Shown in pieces: positions 45,622 to 54,642 of a stretch of 64,000 bases of DNA. The stretch is from the NCBI GenBank assembly GCA_963804865.1, contig CAWDSH010000025.1, positions 1 to 64,000 of the forward strand, written 5' to 3'. The notes under the pieces are model-generated. The model was not told the origin of the DNA, ran no database searches, and worked only from the letters and a program-made list of their open reading frames with translations. The translations under genes and the position numbers were made by a program. The DNA comes from CAVVEQ01 sp963804865. Lineage in GTDB: Bacteria; Chloroflexota; Anaerolineae; Anaerolineales; Anaerolineaceae. Every line of letters starts with the position of its first letter. The stretch's first letter is position 1.

Positions 45622-46881
45622 TTAACCAAACCCGGGAACGAAGGTGATCACGATCAGGTACAAAGCCAGACCAATCAGGATGATCGTGGTGATCCAGGCA
45701 AGAATGTTAAATATTCGCCCGTTTGTAAATCGCCCCATCAGCGACCGCTTGTTGATCAGCTTGAGCATCACCAGGAGGATGATGGGCAATAACAGCCCGT
45801 TCAGGGTTTGAGAGACCAGCATGGCTTCGATCAGGGATCTCAACGGCAGCAGGACAATTCCCCCGCCCAGGATAATCATTGCGGTGAAAATCCCAAAGAA
45901 AACGGGTGCCTGTCTCCAGCTGCGGCTGACGCTCGATTCCCAGCCAAAGGCTTCACAGATGGTATAGGCTGAAGAAAGCGGCAGCACTGCAGCAGCGAAA
46001 ACGGAAGCATTCAATAATCCCAACGCAAACAAAGCCGAAGCAAATTTTCCTGCCAGCGGTCTCAAGGCGAGAGCGGCATTAGCCGCCGTATCCACATGGA
46101 TCCCCTGCTGATGAAGCGTGGCGGAACAAGCGATGATGATGAAAGCAGCGATCACCACCGCGAAGATAGAGCCGACCACCACATCGATCCTTTCGTACTT
46201 GTATTCGCTGGGTTTGAGACCCTTATCCACGATGGCTGCCTGCTGGTAGAACTGCATCCAGGGGGCGATGGTGGTGCCAATGATGGTCACGAACAGGGTC
46301 ACATAACCTACTTCCATGGGAAACGTCGGGGTGACAAACGCGCGACCCACTTCTTCCCAGGGGGGATCTGCCAGAACTCCCGATATGATATATGCGAAAT
46401 AAATCGCGCTGGCGAATAAAAAGACGCGCTCAACGGTTTTATAGTTACCCTTGACGATCAAAAGCCAAACCAGGAAACCCGCGATGGGCACCGAGATGAA
46501 TTTGCTGACGCCAAAGATCTCCAGACTGGCAGCCACACCGGCGAATTCACTCACCGTGTTGGCCAGGTTGACAAACATCAGGATGCCCAGTACCAGGGTT
46601 GTCAGGTGCAGCCCTAGGTTTTCGCGGATCAGGTCAGCCAGCCCTTTTCCGGTCACAACGCCCAACCGCGCGGTCATTTCCTGCACGATCACCAGCGCAA
46701 TGCCCACCAGGGGCAGCATCCAGAGGAAGCCGTAACCATAATCCGCCCCCGCCACGGAATAAGCGGTGATACCTCCCGCATCATTATCCGCGTTGGCCGT
46801 GATAATTCCCGGACCCAGCACGGAAAGCAGCAGTAACAGGCGCACCCGGATGGGTTTTAATCTCAACCAGAATTTTCTCAT
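45622..46881 (-). CDS. NRAMP-related divalent metal transporter, copy 1
   Basis: 419 residues with 11 transmembrane helices. GPGIITANADNDAGGITAYS is the first-helix metal site; the canonical DPGN reads DAGG here. The helix-6 site GTTIAPWMQFYQQ replaces the canonical MPHN-type Met with Ala (APW). Classical Mn/Fe transporters need that Met; NRAMP-related magnesium transporters (NRMT) have Ala there. So Mg2+ is a more likely substrate than Mn2+. The gene is last in an operon with a paralogue and a soluble MgtE-N/CBS protein, which fits a magnesium role. The assignment is inferred from motifs only. Confidence 0.85.
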   Translation of the reverse strand: MRKFWLRLKPIRVRLLLLLSVLGPGIITANADNDAGGITAYSVAGADYGYGFLWMLPLVGIALVIVQEMTARLGVVTGKGLADLIRENLGLHLTTLVLGILMFVNLANTVSEFAGVAASLEIFGVSKFISVPIAGFLVWLLIVKGNYKTVERVFLFASAIYFAYIISGVLADPPWEEVGRAFVTPTFPMEVGYVTLFVTIIGTTIAPWMQFYQQAAIVDKGLKPSEYKYERIDVVVGSIFAVVIAAFIIIACSATLHQQGIHVDTAANAALALRPLAGKFASALFALGLLNASVFAAAVLPLSSAYTICEAFGWESSVSRSWRQAPVFFGIFTAMIILGGGIVLLPLRSLIEAMLVSQTLNGLLLPIILLVMLKLINKRSLMGRFTNGRIFNILAWITTIILIGLALYLIVITFVPGFG

Positions 46882-46969
46882 TCGTTCTCTCCGACAGGAA
46901 AATGAGATGTATCCATCATCTTCATCTGAGGGCAGCAGGGTTAATCTAGCTCTGCTGCTCCCCCAAATT

Positions 46970-48232
46970 TTAAGTGAACAATTGCGGGAAGAAAGTAGTC
47001 ACCAGCAATATCCCCGCCAGGATTATCAAAATAACCACCGTCAACCAGGCCAGGATGTTGAATACCTTGCCGTTGACAAAACTGCCCATCAAATGCTTGT
47101 CATTGACCAGTTTCAACATGGTGATGAGGATTACCGGCAGCAGCAGACCGTTGAAGGTCTGGCTGATCATCATCGCCTGGATCAATGATTTGATCGGCAG
47201 TAGTACGATCAGAGCACCTACCACGATCAGCCCGGTGTAGATCGAGAAGAAGACGGGTGCTTCCTTCCATTTATGGCTGATGCTCGATTCCCATCCGAAT
47301 GCCTCGCAGACCGTGTAGGAGGTGGAAAGCGGCAGGATCGCAGCTGCAAAAAGCGAGGCGTTGAGCAGACCCAGGGCAAATAGCGTCGAAGCAAATTTTC
47401 CCGCCAGGGGACGCAGGGCGATGGCTGCATCGGCGGCGTCGTTGATCTGGATGCCCTGTTTGTTCAGGGTGGCGGCGCAGGCGATGATGATGAACGCTGC
47501 CACGAACACGGCGAAGATCGAACCCACCACGACATCGATCTTCTCGTATCCATATTCGCTTGGCTTTAATCCCTTATCCACGATGGAAGACTGCTGGTAG
47601 AACTGCATCCAGGGCGCGATGGTCGTCCCGATGATGGTGACGACGATGGTGATATAACCAGCGTTCCACTGAAAAGTGGGGGTGATAAAAGCTTTTCCCA
47701 CTTCTCCCCAATCCGGACGCGCCAGGATACCCGAGATCACGTAAGAGAGGTAGATCGCGGATGCCACCAGGAAGATCCTTTCGGTGGTTTTGTAGTTCCC
47801 TTTAACGATCAATACCCAGACGAATACCGCCGCGATCGGCACAGAGATATATTTGCTCACACCGAAGATCTCCAGGCTGGCAGCCACACCGGCGAATTCG
47901 CTCACCGTGTTCGCCAGGTTGACAAACACCAGCACTGCCAGGATGATCGCGGTGATCTTCACGCCCATGCTTTCCCGGATCAAGTCCGCGAGGCCTTTGC
48001 CAGTGATGACCCCCAACCTCGCGCTCATTTCCTGGATGATGACCAATGCCAGGACAATCAGTGGCATCATCCAGAGCAGGGAATAACCGTAGGTGGCTCC
48101 CGCCACGGAATAGGTGGTGATACCGCCGGCGTCGTTATCCACGTTGGCGGTGATGATCCCCGGACCAATCACGGCCAGGAGCAATGCCAGGCGTATGCGA
48201 AGCGGTTTGAGGCGCTGCCAGATGCGTTTCAT
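46970..48232 (-). CDS. NRAMP-related divalent metal transporter, copy 2
   Basis: 420 residues, highly similar to the copy downstream (GPGIITANVDNDAGGITTYS, TIIGTTIAPWMQFYQQSSIVDKGL, LNASLFAAAILPLSTSYTVCEAFGWE). It shows the same DAGG and APW substitutions at the metal-binding helices. It lies 21 nt after the MgtE-N/CBS gene. The tandem copies may be a recent duplication; differences are concentrated in loops and the C-terminal helix. Confidence 0.86.
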   Translation of the reverse strand: MKRIWQRLKPLRIRLALLLAVIGPGIITANVDNDAGGITTYSVAGATYGYSLLWMMPLIVLALVIIQEMSARLGVITGKGLADLIRESMGVKITAIILAVLVFVNLANTVSEFAGVAASLEIFGVSKYISVPIAAVFVWVLIVKGNYKTTERIFLVASAIYLSYVISGILARPDWGEVGKAFITPTFQWNAGYITIVVTIIGTTIAPWMQFYQQSSIVDKGLKPSEYGYEKIDVVVGSIFAVFVAAFIIIACAATLNKQGIQINDAADAAIALRPLAGKFASTLFALGLLNASLFAAAILPLSTSYTVCEAFGWESSISHKWKEAPVFFSIYTGLIVVGALIVLLPIKSLIQAMMISQTFNGLLLPVILITMLKLVNDKHLMGSFVNGKVFNILAWLTVVILIILAGILLVTTFFPQLFT

Positions 48233-48253
48233 TTTGGATCTCGATCTATTTGT

Positions 48254-49510
48254 TTAATGATAGAACTTGGGCAGGCGCTTTTTCCAGGCAGTGGGGATGA
48301 TCTTATCCAGTGCATCGTCCGCGGTGACAATCCCGTGGATGCAGTCGTCATCATCCACCACCGGTACAGCCAGCAGGTTGTACTTGGCAATTGCCTTGGC
48401 CACCTCATCCTGGCTTTCCTTGAGAGTTACAGTCACCACGCGGTCTTCCATGAATTTGGTTACCGGTGCACTTGCCTGGGCGATCACCAGCTCGCGCAGC
48501 GAAAAGACACCCTTGAGGTGGTTTTCCGCGTCGGTCACGTAGATGTAATAGACCGTTTCTGCTTCAGGCGCCAGCTTGCGCAGGAGCGAGATCACCTGCG
48601 AGGCGGTAAAGGTGATCGGCACGGTGACATATTCCGTGTTCATGATGCCGCCTGCGGATTCCACCGGGTAAGTCAGCAGCTTGCGGACGTCCTCGGCCTC
48701 GTCTTTCTCCATCATGCGCAGGATTTCCTGGCTGCGGTCTTCGGGCAGCTCTGCCAGCAGGTCAGCCGCTTCATCCGGGGACATTTCCTCGAGCACGTCC
48801 GCCACGCGTTCGTTGGGCAGCTCTTCCACCAGGCTGGCCTGGAAATCGGGCTCAACCTCTTCCAGGGTATCTGCCAGGGTCTCATTATTCAAGGATTGCA
48901 GCAGCCGGCTGCCTTCGTCTCGGCTTAGATCGCTGAGGATCTCAGCCAGGTCAGCTGGGTGCAGCTCGGCGATCTTCTCGCTTGCCACTTTCAAACGCAT
49001 GGGTTGATCAGGTGAGAGCAGCTCTACGGCATCCCACGAAATAAATCCCGGTGTACTCTTGGAAGTTTTTGCTTTTCTCAACAATCGCGGGATATGAGAA
49101 AGGCCAAGCCGGCGCATCAGCCCCTCACCGCTGATATCCACGTTGGAGATATATACATCCCCATTGACCCGGGTCAGCTCAAGGTCATTGACCCGCACAA
49201 CGCGCACTCCGTCGGTATCAATGATCTGCTTATCGAGAATATCCCTGACCAGGAAAATATCATTCTTGGCAGGGGTGTAATGCCCAATTTCCTTGCCCCG
49301 CTTGTTGAGCGGGATAATGGGAGCCAACAGCACGGTGACATCCGAAACTGGAATGGTTAGGGAGCCTTTGTGTGCAGTGGTCTCAATCGCCACCACCACG
49401 GGGTGAGATATACCCTCGCGCTGGGCGCAGATGATCTCATTCAATTTGCCAATGGTCTCGCCATCGGCATCTACGATCGGTCGTCCGATCACATTGCTGA
49501 CGAATGCCAT
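48254..49510 (-). CDS. Soluble PRC-barrel/MgtE-N/CBS domain protein
   Basis: 418 residues with no membrane segment. Two PRC-barrel-like halves occupy ~1-140 (DADGETIGKLNEI; DTDGVRVVRVNDLEL). An MgtE N-terminal superhelical domain lies at ~170-270 (LHPADLAEILSDL, ADVLEEMSPDEAADLLAELPEDRSQEIL), and a CBS pair at ~280-400. In the MgtE channel the N domain and CBS pair bind Mg2+ and gate the pore; here the pore is missing and two NRAMP-like transporters follow. It probably senses Mg2+ and controls them. GGGAGGTGCCCC precedes the ATG; the leader holds an attenuator-like hairpin. Confidence 0.9.
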   Translation of the reverse strand: MAFVSNVIGRPIVDADGETIGKLNEIICAQREGISHPVVVAIETTAHKGSLTIPVSDVTVLLAPIIPLNKRGKEIGHYTPAKNDIFLVRDILDKQIIDTDGVRVVRVNDLELTRVNGDVYISNVDISGEGLMRRLGLSHIPRLLRKAKTSKSTPGFISWDAVELLSPDQPMRLKVASEKIAELHPADLAEILSDLSRDEGSRLLQSLNNETLADTLEEVEPDFQASLVEELPNERVADVLEEMSPDEAADLLAELPEDRSQEILRMMEKDEAEDVRKLLTYPVESAGGIMNTEYVTVPITFTASQVISLLRKLAPEAETVYYIYVTDAENHLKGVFSLRELVIAQASAPVTKFMEDRVVTVTLKESQDEVAKAIAKYNLLAVPVVDDDDCIHGIVTADDALDKIIPTAWKKRLPKFYH

Positions 49511-49539
49511 GGGGCACCTCCCTAAAATGATTTCGTGTC

Positions 49540-49591
49540 ATTCGCCGGCGAATAAAATCGCCGGTTGATACAGAAGGTATCAACCGGCGAT
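49540..49591 (-). terminator. Attenuator-like terminator and palindrome in the metal-operon leader
   Basis: On the minus strand a perfect 15-bp stem (49557-49571 with 49577-49591, 5-nt loop) is followed by TTTTATT and then by the 14-bp palindrome ATTCGCCGGCGAAT (49540-49553). It stands between the small gene 49630-49791 and the MgtE-N/CBS gene. No second promoter is visible in the 30 nt left, so the metal operon must be reached by read-through. A 12-nt segment (49567-49578) is also the exact complement of 49640-49651 within the small gene. Confidence 0.75.
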
Positions 49592-49629
49592 ATCAACTCA
49601 CGGTTGCGAGCCTGAAATCGAGAATTAAC

Positions 49630-49791
49630 TCAATCCAGGACCTTCTGTATCGATTGCCAGAACCAAACTTTCAGTTGGTTATCTTTTTTCTTCTCAGGCA
49701 ACCCGCTGACGGTGAACGTGGAAAACAGCTTCGATCCCCGATTTCTAAGGGGGATGCCGTCATCGCTGTTATCCGCTTCTCCCGTTGACAT
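49630..49791 (-). CDS. Small leader protein (53 aa) of the metal operon
   Basis: Starts at ATG 49791 with AAGGAG 9 nt upstream; the frame is open to 49875 but that part overlaps the promoter. The product starts MSTGEADNSDDGIPLRNRG and ends WFWQSIQKVLD. It is acidic at the start and basic in the middle, and has no known family. Codons near its end (SIQKV) contain the 12-nt segment complementary to the loop and 3' arm of the following terminator, so translation of this frame may decide whether the terminator forms. Confidence 0.6.
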   Translation of the reverse strand: MSTGEADNSDDGIPLRNRGSKLFSTFTVSGLPEKKKDNQLKVWFWQSIQKVLD

Positions 49792-49846
49792 AATGAAGTA
49801 TCTCCTTATCTTTAACTTAGAACGCCCGGTCTTCGCGAGCGTTTCC

Positions 49847-49875
49847 ATTTTATTGACTTTAACCACATCTGTCAA
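49847..49875 (-). promoter_or_regulatory. Promoter of the leader gene and metal operon
   Basis: Minus strand: -35 TTGACA (49870-49875), exactly 17 nt, -10 TAAAAT (49847-49852). Near-consensus. The message would begin about 49840, close to a small stem AACGC/GCGTT (49821-49843). Confidence 0.8.
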
Positions 49876-49909
49876 GAATTAAAAGTTATCAACTTTGAAA
49901 ATTCGTTGC

Positions 49910-51544
49910 TCACATTTTAAAATCGATATCTGCGAATTTCTTCTTTTTTAAGCGGTACATTTCGTCATCAGCCTGTTTTAAGGCAGTCAATAATGACTCG
50001 CCCCTGTTGCAGGTGGCTGATCCGAATGAAATGCTCAAGGGTGGTTCCAGCCCGGCGCGTGCATCCCTTGCAAGCATTTTCCCGATCCTCTCCAGTGCCT
50101 TCTGCGTGGCAGCTTCATCCGTCTCAGGGAGCAGGATGCCAAATTCATCCCCGCCGGTGCGGGCGACCACGTCCTCGGCCCGGAAAGCGTTGCGCAGCAC
50201 GCTGGCTGCACGGCGAAGAACTTCATCACCCAGCGCATGTCCCAGTTGATCATTTACTTCCTTGAGGCGGTCAACATCAGCCACAATGATGCTGACCGGG
50301 TGGCTGCGGCTGGTTTCAAGTCGCGCGATTTCAGTTTCATAATAGGCGCGGTTGAATAGCCCGGTCAGCGCATCATGATTCCCCAAATAGCGCAGCTCTT
50401 CCTCCATCGCCTTACGGCCGGAAATATCATAGATCACGCCGTGCCAGGCTTTGCTGCCCGCCAGATGTTCTGTCAGGACGGCCTCATCATGCACCCAGAC
50501 GATCCTGCCATCCTTGCGCAGGACACGATAATCAACATTGAATGGCTCCCCTGTGCGATTGACCCGCAGGTGCTCTGCCATCACCCGTTCCCTGTCATCC
50601 GGATGGATGATCGTTTCCCAAAGCTCCGGGTTGACCTTCCATTCTTCAGGTGAATACCCCAGAACCTTTTCAGTCTGTGGGCTGATATAGAGGGAGCTGT
50701 TAAAATCATCCACCGCGTCGATGTAAGTGATGGCCGTTATCTGCTCCACCAGGGTGCGGTACCGCGTTTCGGATTGTTTTAATTCAAGGGTGCGCTCTTC
50801 GACGGTCTTTTCCAATACATGCATGTGTGCCTGGCTGCGCCCCTGGTCACGCCAGAGCATAAAGAAAACGATACCCAGCAGGGCAGCTGCCAGGCCGGTC
50901 CAAAGCATCGTCCGGCGCAGTTCCTGTTCGATCCCGGCAAAAGCCAGGATCTCCGATTCCGGTGTGGAGAGCCCAATTGTCCAAGTATTGCCAGAGAGGC
51001 GCACGGAAGTCCAGGCAACGTAATCCCTGCCTCTTTCCGGCAGCCACACATACCATCCCGTGCCCTCGGTGGCATTTTGAACACCCGCGACAAGATCCTC
51101 ATAATGCCAGGCACCTTTTTCCTTCTGCTCGTCGAAGCTTTCCGTGATGCTCTTCCCGCGGTAAGTCTCAGGGAATCCAACGCTTTGATCGCCAATGACG
51201 TAGTCGGGGTTGTAGATCCAGGCATCCCCGCTCTCCAGCAGGTGAATGGGCACGATGAATTTGAGCAGGACTTCCTGTTCCGCCTGCTCCATGGGTATCC
51301 CCTGCTCCATCACGCGATAATTCAACCAGGATTGGGTGGATCGGGCAGCCTCCCGGACGATTTGCATCTCCAGGTTCAGCCAGGTATCCAGTGCTTCCTT
51401 GCGGCGTTCCTGATAATGATAGATCGTATTGGAGAATAGAAGGATGATGATGACCAGAAACGCAATGGCGATCCCCAGCAGGAGTCCGGCTGAGAACTTG
51501 CTTTTCGGAACGTTCAACTTCTTTTTCCCCATATACTCAGGCAT
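49910..51544 (-). CDS. Membrane diguanylate cyclase with PAS domain
   Basis: 544 residues. TM1 is at ~18-40, an extracytoplasmic sensor domain at ~45-200, and TM2 at ~208-228. A coiled linker leads to a PAS domain with its PAC extension (~255-370; VLGYSPEEWKVNPELWETIIHPDDRER, GRIVWVHDEAVLTE) and a GGDEF domain at ~385-540. The active-site GGDEF is intact, and the RAED five residues before it is an intact RxxD inhibitory site, so it should make c-di-GMP with product feedback. There is no EAL domain. Start: ATG 51544, or MGKKK 12 nt later. It is transcribed from the promoter at 51649-51677. Confidence 0.93.
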   Translation of the reverse strand: MPEYMGKKKLNVPKSKFSAGLLLGIAIAFLVIIILLFSNTIYHYQERRKEALDTWLNLEMQIVREAARSTQSWLNYRVMEQGIPMEQAEQEVLLKFIVPIHLLESGDAWIYNPDYVIGDQSVGFPETYRGKSITESFDEQKEKGAWHYEDLVAGVQNATEGTGWYVWLPERGRDYVAWTSVRLSGNTWTIGLSTPESEILAFAGIEQELRRTMLWTGLAAALLGIVFFMLWRDQGRSQAHMHVLEKTVEERTLELKQSETRYRTLVEQITAITYIDAVDDFNSSLYISPQTEKVLGYSPEEWKVNPELWETIIHPDDRERVMAEHLRVNRTGEPFNVDYRVLRKDGRIVWVHDEAVLTEHLAGSKAWHGVIYDISGRKAMEEELRYLGNHDALTGLFNRAYYETEIARLETSRSHPVSIIVADVDRLKEVNDQLGHALGDEVLRRAASVLRNAFRAEDVVARTGGDEFGILLPETDEAATQKALERIGKMLARDARAGLEPPLSISFGSATCNRGESLLTALKQADDEMYRLKKKKFADIDFKM

Positions 51545-51648
51545 AAAGAGTTCGGCTCGCAGTAATTTTTTGGCTCAATTTTTATGCATGCTGATGCTCA
51601 GGGTGAATCCCTCTTCCCTGATGGCTCTTTTCCGGCTTAATCTTAATA

Positions 51649-51677
51649 AGTATAGGAATATTGACATAAAAAAGCAA
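51649..51677 (-). promoter_or_regulatory. Promoter of the diguanylate cyclase gene
   Basis: Minus strand: -35 TTGCTT (51672-51677), 17-nt spacer, -10 TATACT (51649-51654). It lies about 100 nt before the start codon. The remaining DNA up to 51809 shows no other feature. Confidence 0.6.
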
Positions 51678-51809
51678 CTGGCAAATCAGGGGATTTGTCG
51701 CGTTCTTGTTGAAATCACGTTTCAATTTTGTCAAATCCTTTTCCTTTGTCCCGTCTTATCTTCGGACGACTAAAAGGCTTAATTCAAACAGGAAATCTCA
51801 AGCATATTT

Positions 51810-53054
51810 TCATGTGTGCTTTACTAGTTCTTCCATCTCATTGCGGTTCTCAGTGAGTTTTTTCAAAGCGCTCACAACGTCGTCCACCCCCTGGCGCCCG
51901 GAGCGGAAGATGCACTCGTCCAACCAGACCGATTCCAGTTCTGCGGCGCGCTCTGTTTCCGGGAAACTTGAATTGGAATAATCAAATCGATCCGGAAATG
52001 CGCCCGGTACCGGCAATCTTGAGAGCCCGGGCTGGAAGATCTCATTGCGATGCATGCCGGGGTATCCCTCCCAGCAATTAATGCCCTCCTTTTCCAGAGC
52101 ATAACAAACCACCCTGTGCTGCGCGCCAAATATTTCCGGATTGATGGCAATGACATAACGATAAAAAGATCGCACGGTATGCCGCGGATCGCGCCTTAAC
52201 AGCCGAATGCCCGGCACTTCGCTCAAGCTCTCCTCAAAATAGTCCGCGAATTCGATACGCTGCTTCACCTGTTCCGGGAAGCGCTCCAAGGCCACCAGTC
52301 CCAGGGCTGCCTGCATCTCCGGCAGCCGGTAGTTGGCGCCCATGGTGAAATTCTTCCCGGCTGCATCTTTTGCCCGCCCGCAATCGATGATGCTGGCCGC
52401 CAGTTCTGCCATTTTTGGATCACGGCAGATCAGGACGCCGCCTTCCCCGGTGGTGAGGATCTTGGAAGACTGTAAACTGAATGAGCCGAAATCACCGATC
52501 GTCCCGGCTCCCTTCCCGCGCCACTTGGCGCCATGCGCATGGGCGGAATCCTCAATCACCAACAAATGATAATGTTCCGCTATCGCCATCACGGCGTCCA
52601 TATCCGACATCTGCGCCCCAAGATGCACGACAATGACGGCTTTGGTCCGCGAGGTGATGGCATCTTCCAATCTCTGGGGATCAATGCAATAGTTGCCCGC
52701 ATCAATATCCACCAGCACCGGGATGGCACCCGCCGCCATGGGGGCCGCAGCGGTGGCCATAAAAGTATAGGCAGGCACGATCACCTCGTCGCCCCAACCG
52801 ATACCGGCTGCCCGCAGCGCAACTTCCATGGTCACGGTGCCGTTCATCATCGGGACGGCATATCCCCCTCCCTGCATCTCGGCGAATTTCAGCGCAAATT
52901 CAGCCGTTTTGGGACCAGGCCAGGGGTAACCTCCCCACTGCCTGGATTTGATCACCTCCGTGACCGCAGCGATATCCCGCTCATCGTACACCGGCCATTC
53001 GGGATAGGGTTCCTTGCGGACGGGCTCTCCACCTAACGCAGCCAGGTTGGGCAT
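51810..53054 (-). CDS. DegT/DnrJ/EryC1/StrS family PLP aminotransferase
   Basis: 414 residues. The PLP-binding fold of sugar aminotransferases: VPAYTFMATAAAPMAAGAIPVLVDID, VVIEDSAHAHGA for the cofactor Asp, and the Schiff-base Lys in SFSLQSSKILTTGEGG. TMGANYRLPEMQAALGL follows. Relatives convert keto-sugars to amino-sugars with glutamate, or have related roles in aminocyclitol metabolism (AHBA/inosose type). AGGAGTGGAAC gives the start. It is the last gene of the long minus-strand sugar operon, 65 nt after the acetyltransferase gene. Confidence 0.9.
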   Translation of the reverse strand: MPNLAALGGEPVRKEPYPEWPVYDERDIAAVTEVIKSRQWGGYPWPGPKTAEFALKFAEMQGGGYAVPMMNGTVTMEVALRAAGIGWGDEVIVPAYTFMATAAAPMAAGAIPVLVDIDAGNYCIDPQRLEDAITSRTKAVIVVHLGAQMSDMDAVMAIAEHYHLLVIEDSAHAHGAKWRGKGAGTIGDFGSFSLQSSKILTTGEGGVLICRDPKMAELAASIIDCGRAKDAAGKNFTMGANYRLPEMQAALGLVALERFPEQVKQRIEFADYFEESLSEVPGIRLLRRDPRHTVRSFYRYVIAINPEIFGAQHRVVCYALEKEGINCWEGYPGMHRNEIFQPGLSRLPVPGAFPDRFDYSNSSFPETERAAELESVWLDECIFRSGRQGVDDVVSALKKLTENRNEMEELVKHT

Positions 53055-53119
53055 GTTCCACTCCTATACTAATTACTGTAATTCAACTTCTCAAGGTGTT
53101 AATTTACGACAATTTCATT

Positions 53120-53662
53120 TCACCAGGGTAGTCCCTGGCAATCCACTTCCCCATGCGGAAATGGCTTACCGCGCAGCTCCAACACCATGCAGGTATCATG
53201 GAACGGCTGCCGGATGCCCTTCGGGGTTATGAAAATCGGGTTATCGATCACGCGGTATCCACATTGGTGGTAATACGGTACACGGATAATATCGCAGAAT
53301 AACATGCCAAATTCATATTCCGGATGCTTTAACATATATCGACCCGCTTCATCCATCAATTGGCGGGCGTACCCTTGCCGCTGCATTTTCGGATGAGTTG
53401 CCACCCCGCCAACACCGCCGATGATCACCGCTTTTCCGGCAACCAGGATGCTGCGCGTGATCAGTCCGACGTTGCTGACCACCTTGCCGTCCAGCTTTCC
53501 AAGGAAATGCAGCTCAGGCATCACCCATTCCATGCCATCCGCTGAGGTATCAATGACTTCACTGAACGCCAGGTGGTCCACCTCATCCAGCTTGGTGCGT
53601 TCTTCAGTCGTGAGATCCTTGTTTCGGCGGAAAATGATCTCCAGGTCAGGCGTTCCCGTCAT
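53120..53662 (-). CDS. GNAT family N-acetyltransferase
   Basis: 180 residues. The acetyl-CoA binding segment GVATHPKMQRQGYARQLMDEA is at ~85-105; VVSNVGLITRSILVAGKAVIIGGVGG forms the preceding strands. The general shape resembles Eis/aminoglycoside-2'-type acetyltransferases. It overlaps the BadF-type kinase gene by 4 nt. In this operon the substrate could be an amino-sugar. No signal peptide is present. Confidence 0.87.
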   Translation of the reverse strand: MTGTPDLEIIFRRNKDLTTEERTKLDEVDHLAFSEVIDTSADGMEWVMPELHFLGKLDGKVVSNVGLITRSILVAGKAVIIGGVGGVATHPKMQRQGYARQLMDEAGRYMLKHPEYEFGMLFCDIIRVPYYHQCGYRVIDNPIFITPKGIRQPFHDTCMVLELRGKPFPHGEVDCQGLPW

Positions 53663-54642
53663 TCCTTGCCTTTCAACAGGTCGGCAATGGACTCAGATAA
53701 AGCCAGCCGAATCGCATTATCAAAGGGCTTCCCGGCCTTCTCCATTGCCAGCAGCACTCCACCCACCACCGGTGGGACATTGAGTCGAACGAATTGCGCT
53801 CTTGGTGCAACCTGCTTGACCGCAGTTTTTAAGGGTTCCATCAATAATGCCCCTCCGTTGAACATGCTGCCAATGCAGACGACCTCGAATTCCAATTCCT
53901 CGAAATGAAGCTGGCGGGTGATGCCGATCACCATGGAAGCCAGCTGCTTCCCCGCCCAGGCAATGGCATCCACCGCCACTTGATCACCTTCCTCCGCCAC
54001 TTTGAAAACCAACGGCGCGGCTTCCGCGTCCACATGGTAATACCCCACTCCCAGGCCTTCCAAAAGATCATCCACGTTTTTCGCATCCATATATTTCACA
54101 AAAGCCTGCGTCAAGCCTGTAGCGGGTCCACGATGTCCCCATTCGAGCGAGATGCGTTGAATGGCGCGCATCACCAGCGAACCCGCACCTCCAAATTCTG
54201 CGAAAAGCGGTCCACAGCCGGTCATTTGTGCTTCGCGGCCATTCCAATCCCGCCCCATGCAGTTATCGCCGGTTCCAGCGTCCACCACCACACCCCAACC
54301 CTTGCTGGCACCAGCCAATAATCCGATCATGGTATCGTTGGCAATTTCAACCGGTCCGTTGATACCCAGGCGCCCGACCGAAGCCAGCATCGGCGCGCGT
54401 TCCGAAGGCCAGTCATAACCGGCAATGCCGAATCCGCCGGCTTTCACCTCTCCAATTTGCAGTCCTGCCATGTTCAATGCAACCTGCGTGGATTCCTTTA
54501 GTACGTGTACCATCCCCTCATAACCAACGATTTCGTGGTTGCCGCTGCCGGATTCTCCAAAACCAAGCACCCTGCCGCTGGAATCTGCCAGCGCGGCATG
54601 CGTCTTGGAACCACCAATATCAACTCCCAGGAAATACTCCAT
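53659..54642 (-). CDS. BadF/BadG-type ATPase, probable N-acetylglucosamine kinase
   Basis: 327 residues of the ASKHA fold. GVDIGGSKTHAALADSSGRVLG is the phosphate-1 loop, VVVDAGTGDNCMGRDWNG the second, and EVVCIGSMFNGGALL the adenosine motif. ASKHA proteins of this size next to sugar genes are usually N-acetylhexosamine kinases. The substrate is inferred from context (ChbG-type deacetylase, GH4, GNAT). The stop overlaps the GNAT start by 4 nt and the start overlaps the symporter stop by 1 nt. Confidence 0.85.
   Translation of the reverse strand: MEYFLGVDIGGSKTHAALADSSGRVLGFGESGSGNHEIVGYEGMVHVLKESTQVALNMAGLQIGEVKAGGFGIAGYDWPSERAPMLASVGRLGINGPVEIANDTMIGLLAGASKGWGVVVDAGTGDNCMGRDWNGREAQMTGCGPLFAEFGGAGSLVMRAIQRISLEWGHRGPATGLTQAFVKYMDAKNVDDLLEGLGVGYYHVDAEAAPLVFKVAEEGDQVAVDAIAWAGKQLASMVIGITRQLHFEELEFEVVCIGSMFNGGALLMEPLKTAVKQVAPRAQFVRLNVPPVVGGVLLAMEKAGKPFDNAIRLALSESIADLLKGKE

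Noticed and set aside
49540..49875. Known metal riboswitch (M-box or yybP-ykoY type) in the metal-operon leader
   Set aside because: I could not match the conserved core sequences of either class by eye; the leader holds a coding frame and a simple terminator instead. A covariance-model search would settle it.
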